Shown here one piece after another: positions 8,891 to 19,324 of a DNA stretch of 64,000 nt. The first letter of the stretch is position 1, and each line of letters opens with the position of its first letter. The position numbers and the translations under genes were made by a program. Source of the DNA: Solimicrobium silvestre (lineage in GTDB: Bacteria > Pseudomonadota > Gammaproteobacteria > Burkholderiales > Burkholderiaceae_D). The notes under the pieces are model-generated. The model was not told where the DNA came from. It searched no databases and was given only the letters and a program-made list of their open reading frames with translations. Location of the stretch: contig NZ_PUGF01000012.1 in assembly GCF_002976435.1 (NCBI RefSeq), positions 62,001 through 126,000 on the forward strand, in the 5' to 3' direction.

Positions 8891-9739
8891 TTAAAGAAAA
8901 TTTAATATACCGTCAAGCCCGACAAAATTTAACGCTATATCAGCCTTGGCTCGCACCACGGGTTTTGCGCGAAATGCGACCGATAAACCGGCAATTTCCA
9001 TCATCGCTAAATCATTTGCACCATCGCCCATGACGATAGCCTGACTCGGCAAAATACGTAATTCTGCACAAATACGTTCCACGGTGCGGCGTTTTTCTTC
9101 CGCATCGACTATGCCGCCGATGACTCGTCCAGTGAGCTTGCCGTCCAGGATTTCGAGCTGATTGGAATGGCTGTAATCCAGATTCAGTTTGGATTTAACG
9201 CGGTCGGTAAAAAAAGTAAATCCACCGGAAACTAGCAAGGTTTTAAGGCCGGCGGCTTGTACTGCCTGCAGCATTTTTTCTGCGCCCGGCGATAATTGAA
9301 GCCGCTCGTCATACACTTGCTGCAAGGCTGTGGCAGGCAAGCCTTTGAGTAGCGCAACGCGTTGGGTCAAGCTTTCAGCAAAGGCAATTTCACCGCGCAT
9401 CGCCGCTTCGGTAATAGCAGCGACTTGCGGTTTTAAGCCTTGCATATCGGCGATTTCATCAATGCATTCGATGGTGATCAAGGTTGAATCCATGTCCATC
9501 GCCAGCAACTTAAAATCAGCTAATTGATGATTGGAGTTTATCCAATGTACGTCAACCTGCTCCTGAAAAGCCAGTGTGGCTATTTTTTCCTGGATAACGG
9601 ATACGTGCTCGGTAAAACTTAAGCCGACGCAGCGCAGTGCATGTGGCGCAAACTCAAAAGTTTGCTGCGGTTCTGCTAAGGCGCCGATGCGATGCAAGGT
9701 TGCGATGTCAGCGGATAAACTTTGTAGGATCAGAATCAT
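8891..9739 (-). CDS. serB: phosphoserine phosphatase
   Basis: HAD-superfamily enzyme for the last step of serine synthesis (phosphoserine to serine). It has an N-terminal ACT-like region (about 1-70), then the catalytic DMDSTLI motif (about 82; first Asp is the nucleophile), the cap segment with ECIDEIAD, motif II VSGGFTFF and motif III VMGDGANDLAMM. At 282 residues it has the usual two-domain SerB length. It lies 19 bases after mfd on the same strand and may be read through from it. Confidence 0.96.
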   Translation of the reverse strand: MILILQSLSADIATLHRIGALAEPQQTFEFAPHALRCVGLSFTEHVSVIQEKIATLAFQEQVDVHWINSNHQLADFKLLAMDMDSTLITIECIDEIADMQGLKPQVAAITEAAMRGEIAFAESLTQRVALLKGLPATALQQVYDERLQLSPGAEKMLQAVQAAGLKTLLVSGGFTFFTDRVKSKLNLDYSHSNQLEILDGKLTGRVIGGIVDAEEKRRTVERICAELRILPSQAIVMGDGANDLAMMEIAGLSVAFRAKPVVRAKADIALNFVGLDGILNFL

Positions 9740-9758
9740 CGGTTTCTTAGTATGGTGT

Positions 9759-12700
9759 TTACTTTAACGCGCGAATTGCCGCTTTAATCTGCCCAACCCG
9801 CGCAGCTAAATCGGGCATATTGACGGTAATCCGTAATTTGTCCGGGCCATGTAATTTGATATGACGATTCTTTTGAATCAGGTCAATAATGCGCATCGGG
9901 TCTATCGGCGGCTTTTCAATAAACTGCATAATAGCAGCATCAGAATGGGCGTCAATTTTAAAAATTCCAACGGTCTTTGCCAGCACCCGTAAACGGTGCG
10001 TTTCGATTAGGGCGCTGACCGGTTCCGGTAATTTACCGAAGCGATCAATTAATTCTTCTTGCAGTGTATCTATCGCCTCAAAACTGCTGGCATTGGAAAG
10101 CCGTTTATACAGCGACAAGCGTTCATGCACATCGCCGCAAAACTCATTCGGCAGCAGGGCGGGCGTATGTAAATTGATTTCTGTGGTGGTGGCTAGTGGC
10201 GCAGCTAAATCAGGCTCTTTGCCTTCTTTTAAACAGCGTACTGCTTCGCTCAGCATCTCAGAGTACAAAGAAAATCCAATTTCGATCATTTCGCCCGACT
10301 GATTGTCACCTAACACTTCACCGGCTCCGCGAATTTCCAGATCATGCATCGCCAGATAAAAACCGCTACCGAGTTCTTCCATTTCTACGATGGCGTCCAG
10401 CCGGCGTTGCGCCAGCTTGGTGAGTCCTTTCACGTCATGCACCAGTAAATAAGCATACGCCTGGTGATGCGAGCGGCCGACTCGGCCACGTAACTGATGC
10501 AACTGCGCCAGACCGAATTTGTCGGCGCGATGCATGATGATGGTGTTGGCGGTTGGGACGTCAATCCCGGTTTCGATAATGGTGGTACACAGCAGGATGT
10601 TGTAGCGTTGTGCGACGAAATCACGCATTACTTTTTCAAGATCGCGCTCATGCATCTGGCCGTGCGCAACGGCGATGCGTGCTTCAGGCAATAACTTTTC
10701 CAGCATCGCCTTGCGGTTTTGTATCGTGTCGACTTCATTGTGCAAAAAGTACACTTGGCCGCCGCGTTTTAATTCGCGTAAGCAGGCTTCGCGCAACACG
10801 GAGTCATCTTCGCTGCGCACAAAGGTTTTAATTGCTAAACGTTTTTGTGGCGCGGTTGCAATAATGGAAAAGTCGCGCAAACCTTCCAGCGCCATACCCA
10901 AGGTGCGGGGGATTGGCGTGGCGGTTAAGGTCAGTACATCCACTTCAGCGCGCAGGGCTTTGAGAGTTTCTTTTTGACGTACCCCAAAGCGATGTTCTTC
11001 ATCGATGATGACTAAACCGAGCCGATTAAATTTAATATCATCTGATAATAATTTATGCGTCCCGATCACAATATCCACGGTGCCGTCGTTCATTCCTTTA
11101 ATGGCCGCCGTGATTTCTTTGCCGCTTCTAAAGCGGGACAACTCCGCGATTTTGACCGGCCAATCGGCAAAGCGATCGGCAAAAGTTTGTGCGTGTTGTT
11201 CAGCAAGCAGCGTAGTTGGGGCTAAAATCGCCACTTGTTTACCACCCATCACGGCCACAAATGCGGCGCGTAAAGCGACTTCGGTTTTGCCGAAGCCCAC
11301 GTCGCCGCAAATCAGGCGGTCCATCGGTTTGCCAGAAGTCATATCGCTCACCACGGCGTTAATCGCCGCAGCTTGGTCAACGGTTTCTTCAAAGCCAAAA
11401 CTCTCGGCAAACGCGTGGTAATCGTGCGCTGAATATTCAAATGCATGGCCTTCGCGCAAGGCACGACGGGCGTATAAATTTAATAGTTCAGCAGCGGTAT
11501 CTCGGCATTGCTGGGCAGCTTTGCGCTTGGCTTTTTCCCAAGAACCGGAACCGAGCATATGCAAGGGCGCGTCTTCTTGCGATGCACCCGAGTAGCGCGA
11601 AATGACATGTAACTGCGCAACCGGTACATAGAGCTTGGTTTCTTTGGCATATTCCAGATGCAAAAACTCGGTTTCACCTTCACCCAAATCCATCGCGACC
11701 AAACCGTGATAACGGCCTATGCCGTAATGCACATGCACGACTGGGTCGCCGATTTTGAGTTCGGACAAATCCCGTACCATGGATTCAACTTGCGTCGCAC
11801 CTTCCTGCTTTTTTCGTCCTGAAGAAGGGCGGCGCACGACGTTGGCGTACAGCTCGGTTTCGGTAATAAAACTTAAACCATTATCCAGGTTAAAACCGGC
11901 ATACAGCGGCGCAACGCCCAGCATTAAGGGTGCATCGCCAGTGATGAAGTCGGTCAGGCTGTCGCAGATAACCGGATGTAAATCGTATTCATTAAAATAC
12001 TGCTGCAAGGTTTCGCGCCGGCCATTCGATTCGGCGCACAACAACACCCTCTGTTTTGTTTGCAGTAAATAAGAACGCAGATTGGTGAGCGGATCATCTA
12101 AGCGCCGGTTCACCGCAATGTCAGGTAAGGCGCTAGAAACACCGTCAAGCACCGTGGCATTGGGCTTGATGATGTAGCGACCGTAAGGTTTGGCTAAAGT
12201 GAAAAAAGCTTCATCGCGCAAAAACAGGGTTTCTGGCGCTAACACCGGGCGTTCACGGTCGGCTTTTAAAAACGTATAGCGTGATTGAGTGTCTGCCCAA
12301 AAACTGGCGATAGCTGCGTCAATTTCTCCCACCATGCAAATACAGGTAGTCTCAGGCAGGTAATCAAACAAGGTGGCGGTGTTGTCGAAAAACAGCGGCA
12401 AATAATATTCAATACCGGCTGAGGCAATTCCATTGCCGATGTCTTTATAAATGCGGGTACGTGACGGATCGCCTTCAAACTCTTCGCGCCAGCGCTTGCG
12501 GAATGCGGTACGCGCAACGTCATCCATCGGGAATTCACGGCCAGGCAACAAGCGCACTTCGGCTACCGGGTAGATGGTGCGCTGGGTATCTGCATCAAAG
12601 GTGCGAATGGTTTCTATCGTTTCGCCGAATAAATCCAGGCGATACGGCAAGGGCGAACCCATCGGGAATAAATCGATTAAACCGCCGCGCACAGCATATT

Positions 12701-13193
12701 CGCCGGGTGACATGACTTGGCTGACGTGGCTGTAACCGGCTAAGGTCAGTTGCGATTTAAGTTGCGCTTCATTGAGCGTCGCGCCTTGTTTGAAAAAGAA
12801 AGTGTACGCGGCTAAAAAAGATGGCGGTGCCATCCGGATCAAAGCGGTGGAAACCGGCACGATCAGCACGTCAGATTGCCCATGCCCTACTTCATACAGC
12901 GTAGCTAACCGCTCCGAGACTAAATCCTGATGCGGCGAAAACGCGTCATAAGGTAAGGTTTCCCAATCGGGCAAAACATGGCAGCGCAGCTTTGCTTCAT
13001 TGCCAAACCAGCTGATTTCAGATTGCAGGCGTTGCGCATCGGTGGCGTCGGCGACAAATATCGTCAGCATACGCTTTTGCGCTTTAAGCTCAGTCGCTGT
13101 TTGGCTTAATGCATAGGAATCGGCCGAGCCGTGCAACGCTGGAAAGGTAATGCGATAACCTGGTTTGGGAGGCGAGAGCAGATCAAATGACAT
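9759..13193 (-). CDS. mfd: transcription-repair coupling factor
   Basis: DNA translocase of 1144 residues that removes stalled RNA polymerase from lesions and recruits UvrA. It has the UvrB-homology N-terminus (LPDWETLPYDAFSPH), the RNA-polymerase-interacting domain (GDPVVHVHYGIGRYHG near 480) and the helicase core: GDVGFGKTEVALRAAF, DEEHRFGVRQKE, TLTATPIPRTL and QLRGRVGRS. A C-terminal TRCF domain follows. Length and order match the family. It is divergent from ispD. Confidence 0.98.
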   Translation of the reverse strand: MSFDLLSPPKPGYRITFPALHGSADSYALSQTATELKAQKRMLTIFVADATDAQRLQSEISWFGNEAKLRCHVLPDWETLPYDAFSPHQDLVSERLATLYEVGHGQSDVLIVPVSTALIRMAPPSFLAAYTFFFKQGATLNEAQLKSQLTLAGYSHVSQVMSPGEYAVRGGLIDLFPMGSPLPYRLDLFGETIETIRTFDADTQRTIYPVAEVRLLPGREFPMDDVARTAFRKRWREEFEGDPSRTRIYKDIGNGIASAGIEYYLPLFFDNTATLFDYLPETTCICMVGEIDAAIASFWADTQSRYTFLKADRERPVLAPETLFLRDEAFFTLAKPYGRYIIKPNATVLDGVSSALPDIAVNRRLDDPLTNLRSYLLQTKQRVLLCAESNGRRETLQQYFNEYDLHPVICDSLTDFITGDAPLMLGVAPLYAGFNLDNGLSFITETELYANVVRRPSSGRKKQEGATQVESMVRDLSELKIGDPVVHVHYGIGRYHGLVAMDLGEGETEFLHLEYAKETKLYVPVAQLHVISRYSGASQEDAPLHMLGSGSWEKAKRKAAQQCRDTAAELLNLYARRALREGHAFEYSAHDYHAFAESFGFEETVDQAAAINAVVSDMTSGKPMDRLICGDVGFGKTEVALRAAFVAVMGGKQVAILAPTTLLAEQHAQTFADRFADWPVKIAELSRFRSGKEITAAIKGMNDGTVDIVIGTHKLLSDDIKFNRLGLVIIDEEHRFGVRQKETLKALRAEVDVLTLTATPIPRTLGMALEGLRDFSIIATAPQKRLAIKTFVRSEDDSVLREACLRELKRGGQVYFLHNEVDTIQNRKAMLEKLLPEARIAVAHGQMHERDLEKVMRDFVAQRYNILLCTTIIETGIDVPTANTIIMHRADKFGLAQLHQLRGRVGRSHHQAYAYLLVHDVKGLTKLAQRRLDAIVEMEELGSGFYLAMHDLEIRGAGEVLGDNQSGEMIEIGFSLYSEMLSEAVRCLKEGKEPDLAAPLATTTEINLHTPALLPNEFCGDVHERLSLYKRLSNASSFEAIDTLQEELIDRFGKLPEPVSALIETHRLRVLAKTVGIFKIDAHSDAAIMQFIEKPPIDPMRIIDLIQKNRHIKLHGPDKLRITVNMPDLAARVGQIKAAIRALK

Positions 13194-13336
13194 TGATTGG
13201 GTATTTTGGGAGTATTGGAGTAAATTGGATTTGCTGTGCAGTTAATGCTATTAGCTCTATCTACAATAGAGCGCATATTATAAACTACGGCTTCGCTTAT
13301 GTTTTTTATCTTATTTTTTATTAAATTGCTACTAAT

Positions 13337-14065
13337 TTGAATCCCTCTATCCCCTCTCGTTACTTCGCTTTGATACCGGCAGCCGGAGTCGGTGCCAGAA
13401 TGATGGCAGATTGTCCTAAGCAATATCTGCAGATTGCAGGACAAAGTATTTTGCAGCATAGCGTGAATGCTTTTTTACAGCATGATCAGATTCATCATGT
13501 GTTTGTGGTGGTGAGTCGCGATGACGCTTATGTGGCGCAGGAGCTGCAAGCTGATCCGCGGTTGAATGTGCTATTTTGCGGCGGTGCGACGCGTTCTGAG
13601 TCGGTGACAAATGGTTTGTTGGCGATGAAAAATACTTCGCACGCACAGGATTGGGTACTCGTTCACGATGCAGCCAGGCCGGGTTTGAATTCCGCTTTAA
13701 TCAGCCGCTTAATTGATACGGTTGGACAGGATGAGGTCGGCGGTTTATTGGCGTTGCCAGTAGTGGATACGGTTAAATTTCAAGCACCGAATTTAGAAAA
13801 TAAGTCAGAAAAAAATATCGTCAGCACGATTCCACGCGCCGGTTTGTGGCTGGCGCAAACGCCGCAAATGTTTCGGCATGCGCAGTTGCTGGCGGCATTA
13901 AATAGCTGTAAAGAAGTTACCGATGAAGCCAGCGCGATTGAAGCATGCGGCTTGATGCCCAAGTTGGTCGAAGGCCATTGGTGTAATACAAAAATTACTC
14001 GCCCTGATGATTTGGCTTTGGTTGAAACATGTTTAATAAATAAGCACCAATTTAAAATAAAATGA
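13337..14065 (+). CDS. ispD: 2-C-methyl-D-erythritol 4-phosphate cytidylyltransferase
   Basis: MEP-pathway enzyme that couples CTP to methylerythritol phosphate. The nucleotidyltransferase signature is [12 protein letters not shown] near residue 10, with CPKQYL next. HDAARP lies near 114 and the C-terminal block is [11 protein letters not shown]. The start appears to be the TTG at 13337, because the first in-frame ATG (within GARMMAD) would delete the CTP-binding motif. Its stop overlaps the ispF start by four bases, making a classical ispDF pair. Confidence 0.96.
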   Translation: MNPSIPSRYFALIPAAGVGARMMADCPKQYLQIAGQSILQHSVNAFLQHDQIHHVFVVVSRDDAYVAQELQADPRLNVLFCGGATRSESVTNGLLAMKNTSHAQDWVLVHDAARPGLNSALISRLIDTVGQDEVGGLLALPVVDTVKFQAPNLENKSEKNIVSTIPRAGLWLAQTPQMFRHAQLLAALNSCKEVTDEASAIEACGLMPKLVEGHWCNTKITRPDDLALVETCLINKHQFKIK

Positions 14066-14556
14066 AAAATTCTCTTCCCAACTTCCGCATCGGCCAAGGT
14101 TATGACTGTCACGCTTTGGTGGAAAACCGTAAGCTCATCATCGGCGGCGTGACTATTCCGCATAAAACCGGCTTGCTAGGCCATTCCGACGCCGATGTGC
14201 TGCTACATGCAATTACCGATGCACTATTCGGCGCAGCAGGTTTAGGCGACATCGGCCGCCATTTTCCAGATACCGATATGCAATTTTCCGGTGCAGATTC
14301 ACGTGTGTTGTTGCGTGAAGCCGTTAAACGGGTTGAGGTTGCCGGTTTTTTGGTCGGTAATCTAGATGCAACCATTATTGCCCAAGCACCTAAAATGGCG
14401 CCGCATATTCCAAGCATGGTGGAGCACATTGCGCAGGATTTGCAGGTGGCTGTTGATCGGATTAATATTAAAGCTAAAACCAATGAAAAACTCGGCTATT
14501 TGGGGCGAGAAGAAGGTATTGCAGCAGAAGCGATAGTTTTGATATACGCCAAATAA
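14062..14556 (+). CDS. ispF: 2-C-methyl-D-erythritol 2,4-cyclodiphosphate synthase
   Basis: Next-but-one MEP-pathway enzyme, a zinc-dependent trimer of 164 residues. Metal ligands are visible in GQGYDCHAL (D and H, near 14) and in the [15 protein letters not shown] block. Also present are [10 protein letters not shown] and the C-terminal [21 protein letters not shown]. It overlaps ispD. Confidence 0.97.
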   Translation: MKNSLPNFRIGQGYDCHALVENRKLIIGGVTIPHKTGLLGHSDADVLLHAITDALFGAAGLGDIGRHFPDTDMQFSGADSRVLLREAVKRVEVAGFLVGNLDATIIAQAPKMAPHIPSMVEHIAQDLQVAVDRINIKAKTNEKLGYLGREEGIAAEAIVLIYAK

Positions 14557-14623
14557 GACGCGGCAAAATAGTACATAATCGAACACAATCAACAGATCAT
14601 TTTTTTCTTATAAAGGTAGCAAA

Positions 14624-14893
14624 ATGAGCACCGAACAACTTAAAGAATCGTTAAAGAAATTACATGAAAACTTAAATGGCACAGATCAAGTTGATGCAGA
14701 GTTATCTGCATTGTTGACGGTGTTAAGTCAGGATATTCATCAACTGCTCAGTAAGGAGCGCCCAGAAGAAGACTCGTTGAGTAATTTAGGTGACCGTACG
14801 TTGGCATTATCTGCAAAATTTGCAGCGCAAAATCCACATTTGGAATTGGGATTGCGTGAGTTGGGCGATATTTTGGCGCGGATGGGGATTTAA
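14624..14893 (+). CDS. DUF4404 family protein
   Basis: Small (89 residues), acidic, wholly helical protein resembling DUF4404: LKESLKKLHENL at the start and ELGDILARMGI at the end. Function is unknown. A ribosome-binding site (AAAGGTAG) precedes the ATG. It stands as a single gene before a strong terminator. Confidence 0.75.
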   Translation: MSTEQLKESLKKLHENLNGTDQVDAELSALLTVLSQDIHQLLSKERPEEDSLSNLGDRTLALSAKFAAQNPHLELGLRELGDILARMGI

Positions 14894-14944
14894 GAACATT
14901 CATTGGCAAGTTCGTACTTGCTAATGATTAATGCAACAAAGTAA

Positions 14945-14979
14945 AAAGCTGCGACCAGCGGAATACTGGTCGCAGCTTT
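14945..14979. terminator. bidirectional intrinsic terminator
   Basis: A perfect 14-bp stem (AAAGCTGCGACCAG and its complement) with a 7-base loop separates the convergent DUF4404 and M48 protease genes. The stem ends in T-rich sequence on both strands. Confidence 0.85.
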
Positions 14980-14984
14980 CTTGT

Positions 14985-16307
14985 TTAATCTAACTTTAGA
15001 TGTTCTGCCTTCCAGCGCATCGAAGCAAAGATCCGTTTCTTTGGACTCGGATGATCAAAGAAGAAAAATTCTTCTAAATCACCCGGATTCGACTTGCGAT
15101 ATTCCGTCAGTTTTAAATCCACTTCAGCAAAACCGTCCGGCTCCTGCGAGGCATTCAAACCAAATGCATCGGCCTGTGCTTCCTGCACTCGGGTCATGGT
15201 ATTCAACACCGGCGTTGCGGCAAACATGTATATCGAAAAAATCCCCACCACCAGCGGCAAGCCGAGCGGGTCGCTTGCGTCACGTATGCCGAATTGCTGG
15301 CCCCAGCGGGTAATGGAGTACCTTAGCGCCCAGTGTAAAAAAGCAAAACCGACGACTAGAATAATGCCAAACTCAATGATGCCGGTGTAGATGTGATCAA
15401 GGACGTAGTGACCAATTTCATGGCCCAATACCCCTTTTATTTCTGGCAAGGTAGTGCGCTTTAGTAAATTGTCATTCATGCGCACGGCAGCCGATCCAAA
15501 AATACCGCTGACGTTAGCACTGATCCGGTTACTTTGTTTTGATGCATCAAACTCATAAACGTTGTCGGTCGGTACGCCATTGGCGCGTGCCATACTCAAA
15601 ATCGGTTGTTTGATTTTTTCGTCCGTAATCGGTTTATAGGTGTTAAACAATGGGTCGATATAAACCGGCCCCAACAACATCATGAAGCTCATAAAGCCAA
15701 CCGTAACAACGGCACCCCAAACAGGCCAAGTTTTTGGAGCGCGACGGATTACCCAATAAATCAAGGCTAAAAACAGTGGCCCAATAATGCAGGCAACGGC
15801 AGTAGCAATTGCCTGTTCGCCCAACCAGGGAAGCAAAGTTTGATTCGCTAATCCATATTCATGCTCACGATAAAACCCTTGATACACGGTAAGTGGCAGT
15901 GAAATTAACGTGGACAGCAGTATATATCCCAACCCCATGACCAACACTAATAAGCCTTTGGAGCGGCTGCGCTGTTCAAGTTTGTCTCGCAAACGTGCCA
16001 GCACGCCGCTCGTCAGCAATAACCACGAGGCGACTAGCGTCATTACCAGGTCCCATAACGTTAGCCAGTAACCGCCTTCAAAGTAGGCGTCGGAACGCGC
16101 TTTTGCGGCGGGGCTGATGCGTGCCATATATGCATCTGTAGCAGCGGCGGGATCATGCGGTAAGGCAGCACGCCAGACATCGCTGACTGGAGCAATTTCT
16201 CCAATAGCACGTGCTGCAGCATTGTGCGAGGTGGGCGCTAATAGACCAATCGCCGCCGAGATGGCAATGACGAAGAGTATGGTTGGCCAAAAGATTTTTT
16301 TCGACAT
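14985..16307 (-). CDS. M48 family metallopeptidase (Ste24/CAAX-protease-like)
   Basis: Integral membrane zinc protease of 440 residues. An N-terminal signal/transmembrane segment (about 5-25) is followed by several transmembrane helices. The zinc motif GHEIGHYVLDH (HExxH) is near 300 and the third ligand glutamate probably lies in VQEAQADAFGL near 380. The RISANVSGIFGSAAVRMND block belongs to the Ste24/CAAX prenyl-protease branch rather than short HtpX. In bacteria such proteins take part in membrane-protein quality control. The gene stands alone. Confidence 0.9.
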   Translation of the reverse strand: MSKKIFWPTILFVIAISAAIGLLAPTSHNAAARAIGEIAPVSDVWRAALPHDPAAATDAYMARISPAAKARSDAYFEGGYWLTLWDLVMTLVASWLLLTSGVLARLRDKLEQRSRSKGLLVLVMGLGYILLSTLISLPLTVYQGFYREHEYGLANQTLLPWLGEQAIATAVACIIGPLFLALIYWVIRRAPKTWPVWGAVVTVGFMSFMMLLGPVYIDPLFNTYKPITDEKIKQPILSMARANGVPTDNVYEFDASKQSNRISANVSGIFGSAAVRMNDNLLKRTTLPEIKGVLGHEIGHYVLDHIYTGIIEFGIILVVGFAFLHWALRYSITRWGQQFGIRDASDPLGLPLVVGIFSIYMFAATPVLNTMTRVQEAQADAFGLNASQEPDGFAEVDLKLTEYRKSNPGDLEEFFFFDHPSPKKRIFASMRWKAEHLKLD

Positions 16308-16704
16308 CGTGTGTGCTCCATTATTTTAGTTAATATTGTTTTGCAGAAACCAAACAATAGCAAAAATGGAATTTAATGTGGGGAATTTTGCGACGAACTG
16401 GCAAAAATAGAGGGTGAATGGTTGCTGTTACTGTTGTGGGATGCGCTAGTTTGAGTGCCGAATGGCTTGATGGTGCATTGGAGTGTATTGCTAATGATGA
16501 AATCGGGGTAGCTTTATATGTTCGCCGGTATTTTAATAAATAGTTAACATATTCAATGGGTGATGTATCGATAAGAAATTATTTATTCGATGCTATATTT
16601 TATTGGCTTCGAAAGGAACATTCGTACCGGCGGTAGATTGTCGACTGAATCATCGATTTTTCTACCGCACATCAGTCAAACCTTACTCAAGCCTTATACA
16701 AACA
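16308..16704. other. intergenic region, possible 41-codon relic
   Basis: It lies between the M48 protease start (minus) and the end of the lipoprotein gene (minus). A 41-codon plus-strand frame (16418-16543) begins just after GAGGGTGA, but its product has no recognisable features and I would not call it a gene. No strong repeats or terminators were seen. Confidence 0.4.
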
Positions 16705-17283
16705 TCACTCACTTTTTTGTGCCGTCACTGTTTCATGATTTAACGGTGCTGCTGGAGGTAAGCATTTTAATGCTTCTCCCATTCCTTTCAAATACGAGCG
16801 CCGAACAATGCCGGCAGCAATCGCTTCGTTCAATTCTTTTGATTTTTTCTCGGCACCACTTAATTTTCTAAGCCAGCTTCTAAATGGAACCGCGCCGGAA
16901 ATTGTGCTTTCAATCGCACCAACTGCGCTATCGCTAGCCATTGCGCTGCCTTTTTCAATGTTGGTGCGTTTATCTTCTCTTGAAAAAGTATCCAGATCCG
17001 GGCCAAGTGCCGCATTCAGTGCTTGCACTTGTTCAGACAAGGCTTCGCAGTTGATGTTGACAGGAAGTTGATAGGGATTATTGAGCGCCTGAGTAATAAC
17101 TGCTGGAATATTGGTCGGCATTAAATTGAGATCGGTCAGCGGAGAAACCACGGCTTTGCCGATGCGCGCTTGGGCGGTTGTGGTCGTTGGACCTGCGACC
17201 GCGGTTGATTCGGAGTTGGAATCAGTTGAAGCGCAACCGAACAGGGAAAGAAGGAGTGGTGTTAAGGCGAAAAGCTTTTTCAT
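16705..17283 (-). CDS. putative lipoprotein
   Basis: A 192-residue exported protein with a signal peptide ending in the lipobox LFGC (Cys at about 17), so it is probably anchored in the outer or inner membrane as a lipoprotein. A Ser/Thr-rich linker and a helical body follow (EALSEQVQALNAALGPDLD, and a Gly/Ala-rich GAIESTISGAVPF). The body pattern suggests a family of unknown function. It is read away from aceA. Confidence 0.75.
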   Translation of the reverse strand: MKKLFALTPLLLSLFGCASTDSNSESTAVAGPTTTTAQARIGKAVVSPLTDLNLMPTNIPAVITQALNNPYQLPVNINCEALSEQVQALNAALGPDLDTFSREDKRTNIEKGSAMASDSAVGAIESTISGAVPFRSWLRKLSGAEKKSKELNEAIAAGIVRRSYLKGMGEALKCLPPAAPLNHETVTAQKSE

Positions 17284-17724
17284 AGTGATCCGATCTTAAA
17301 AAAGGGCAAGAAAAAATAATATTGAGCATGGAGCTTTGGCTAATTCCATTTAATAAGCATGGGATAGTAACAAGTAAATTGTTTGTTTGCCCATAATTAT
17401 TGAGAATTAAATAAGTGGGTGTAAGTAAGCGAGTGAACTTTATGGGCCATTTTTCGCGGTATGAAAATACCGTTCCGCATTATGAAAAGAGGGTGTGATC
17501 ATGCATCAAAACAGCATTTCATTCTAAGGGAAATGGTTCCATATCGCGAAATACGATGCTTAACTAGTTGATTTTAATCAATTAAAAATAAGTTATATGT
17601 CTTATATAAGACATTGTTGCTGCGCAAGAAAAAGCCTACTATTAATCTATAAATTCGCTCTATAAATTCGTTGTTGAAGTTATTTTTATTTACTTACTTT
17701 GTTTTAATCGATAGGAGAAACACC
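17284..17724 (+). promoter_or_regulatory. aceA upstream region with a palindrome
   Basis: The 441-base gap holds the promoters of the leftward lipoprotein gene and of aceA. A perfect palindrome CGGTATGAAAATACCG lies at 17457-17472, followed by the related string CCGCATTATGAAAA. This could be the operator of a regulator controlling the glyoxylate shunt, which is inference only. The final 16 bases carry the aceA ribosome-binding site (AGGAG). Confidence 0.4.
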
Positions 17725-19023
17725 ATGTTGACTCGTGAACAGCAAATCGCCGAATTGCAAAAAGATTGGGATACTAATCCACGCTGGATCGGTATTAAAC
17801 GTAACTACACCGCCGCTGACGTAGTGCGTCTGCGTGGTTCAATTGCGGTTGAACATACTTTAGCTAAAAATGGTGCAGTGAAGCTGTGGAACCTGGTTAA
17901 TAACGAACCGTTTGTAAATGCTTTAGGTGCGTTGACGGGTAATCAGGCGATGCAACAAGTTAAAGCTGGTTTGAAAGCGATTTATTTATCTGGCTGGCAA
18001 GTCGCTGGTGACGCTAACGTTGCCGGTGAAATGTATCCGGATCAATCTTTGTACCCAGCCAACTCGGTGCCTTTGGTCGTAAAACGGATTAACAATACGC
18101 TGACTCGCGCTGATCAAATCCAATGGTCGGAAGGCACTGGCGACATCGATTATTTCGCGCCGATTATTGCCGATGCAGAAGCTGGTTTTGGCGGCGTGTT
18201 GAATGCATACGAATTAATGAAGTCCATGATTGATGCTGGCGCTGCTGGTGTGCATTTTGAAGATCAGTTAGCTTCAGTTAAAAAATGCGGTCACATGGGC
18301 GGCAAAGTATTAGTTCCAACTCGTGAAGCGGTAGAGAAATTGAATGCGGCGCGTTTAGCTGCCGACGTGATGGGCGTTCCAACGGTATTGCTGGCGCGTA
18401 CTGATGCCGAAGCAGCCGATTTGATTACTTCTGACGTAGACAACAACGACAAGCCATTCTTGACTGGTGAGCGCACTGTAGAAGGCTTTTACAAAACCAA
18501 ACCAGGTTTGGCGCAGGCAATTTCACGCGGTTTGGCTTACGCCGAATACGCCGATATGATCTGGTGCGAAACCGGTAAGCCGGATCTGGAATTTGCAAAA
18601 GAATTTGCGGATGCGATTCATGCCAAATTCCCAGGTAAATTGTTGTCTTATAACTGCTCGCCATCATTTAACTGGAAGAAAAATCTGGACGATGTCACGA
18701 TTGCTAAATTCCAAAAAGAATTGGGCGCGATGGGTTATAAATTTCAATTCATCACTTTGGCGGGTTTCCATGCATTGAACTACGGCATGTTTAATTTGGC
18801 GCACGGTTATGCACGTCGTCAAATGTCGGCGTTTGTTGAATTGCAAGAAGCTGAATTCGCAGCCGCAGAAAAAGGCTTTACTGCAGTGAAGCATCAACGT
18901 GAAGTCGGTACCGGTTATTTTGATGCTGTAACGCAAGTTATTCAGCAAGGCGTATCATCGACCACGGCTTTGCATGGTTCGACTGAAAATGAGCAATTTT
19001 TTGATAACAAAAAAGTAGCTTAA
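17725..19023 (+). CDS. aceA: isocitrate lyase
   Basis: Glyoxylate-shunt enzyme that splits isocitrate into glyoxylate and succinate, allowing growth on acetate or fatty acids. The signature [14 protein letters not shown] (catalytic cysteine) is near 175-190, with GWQVAGDAN earlier and [12 protein letters not shown] later. The start at 17725 is chosen because AGGAG lies 9 bases upstream. An upstream in-frame ATG at 17671 would add a hydrophobic leader not expected of the family. The gene stands alone and is followed by a terminator. Malate synthase is not in the window. Confidence 0.97.
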   Translation: MLTREQQIAELQKDWDTNPRWIGIKRNYTAADVVRLRGSIAVEHTLAKNGAVKLWNLVNNEPFVNALGALTGNQAMQQVKAGLKAIYLSGWQVAGDANVAGEMYPDQSLYPANSVPLVVKRINNTLTRADQIQWSEGTGDIDYFAPIIADAEAGFGGVLNAYELMKSMIDAGAAGVHFEDQLASVKKCGHMGGKVLVPTREAVEKLNAARLAADVMGVPTVLLARTDAEAADLITSDVDNNDKPFLTGERTVEGFYKTKPGLAQAISRGLAYAEYADMIWCETGKPDLEFAKEFADAIHAKFPGKLLSYNCSPSFNWKKNLDDVTIAKFQKELGAMGYKFQFITLAGFHALNYGMFNLAHGYARRQMSAFVELQEAEFAAAEKGFTAVKHQREVGTGYFDAVTQVIQQGVSSTTALHGSTENEQFFDNKKVA

Positions 19024-19090
19024 GGCGATTGAGGAGGAATTAACAAGTATGTTGTTAATTTTTCTCCTTATTTAGTCTTTAAAACTGAAA

Positions 19091-19118
19091 AAACCGCATC
19101 TCACAGGTGCGGTTTTTT
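19091..19118 (+). terminator. intrinsic terminator after aceA
   Basis: AAACCGCA pairs with TGCGGTTT across a 9-base loop and runs into TTTT, 68 bases after the aceA stop. Confidence 0.9.
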
Positions 19119-19324
19119 GTTTTGGCAGGGCAAACGGTAGTAAAACGGGCTTTCCTAGTTGAAATCCGGTAAAATGCTGAAATTATTTTATCCACAATTT
19201 CTGGTCAGATACATACTTGGCATTATCTTAAGATAATTCTTGAGTGGTTTTACAACTGATCGCGGCGTAAATGGGATGCAGTTCATCCAGCGCGCCATAG
19301 ATACCAACTCTTTCAACCGGCTTA

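Noticed and set aside
9889-11421. Several antisense frames of 65-138 codons opposite mfd
   Set aside because: They mirror the codon pattern of a 1144-codon conserved gene and carry no motifs or ribosome-binding sites.
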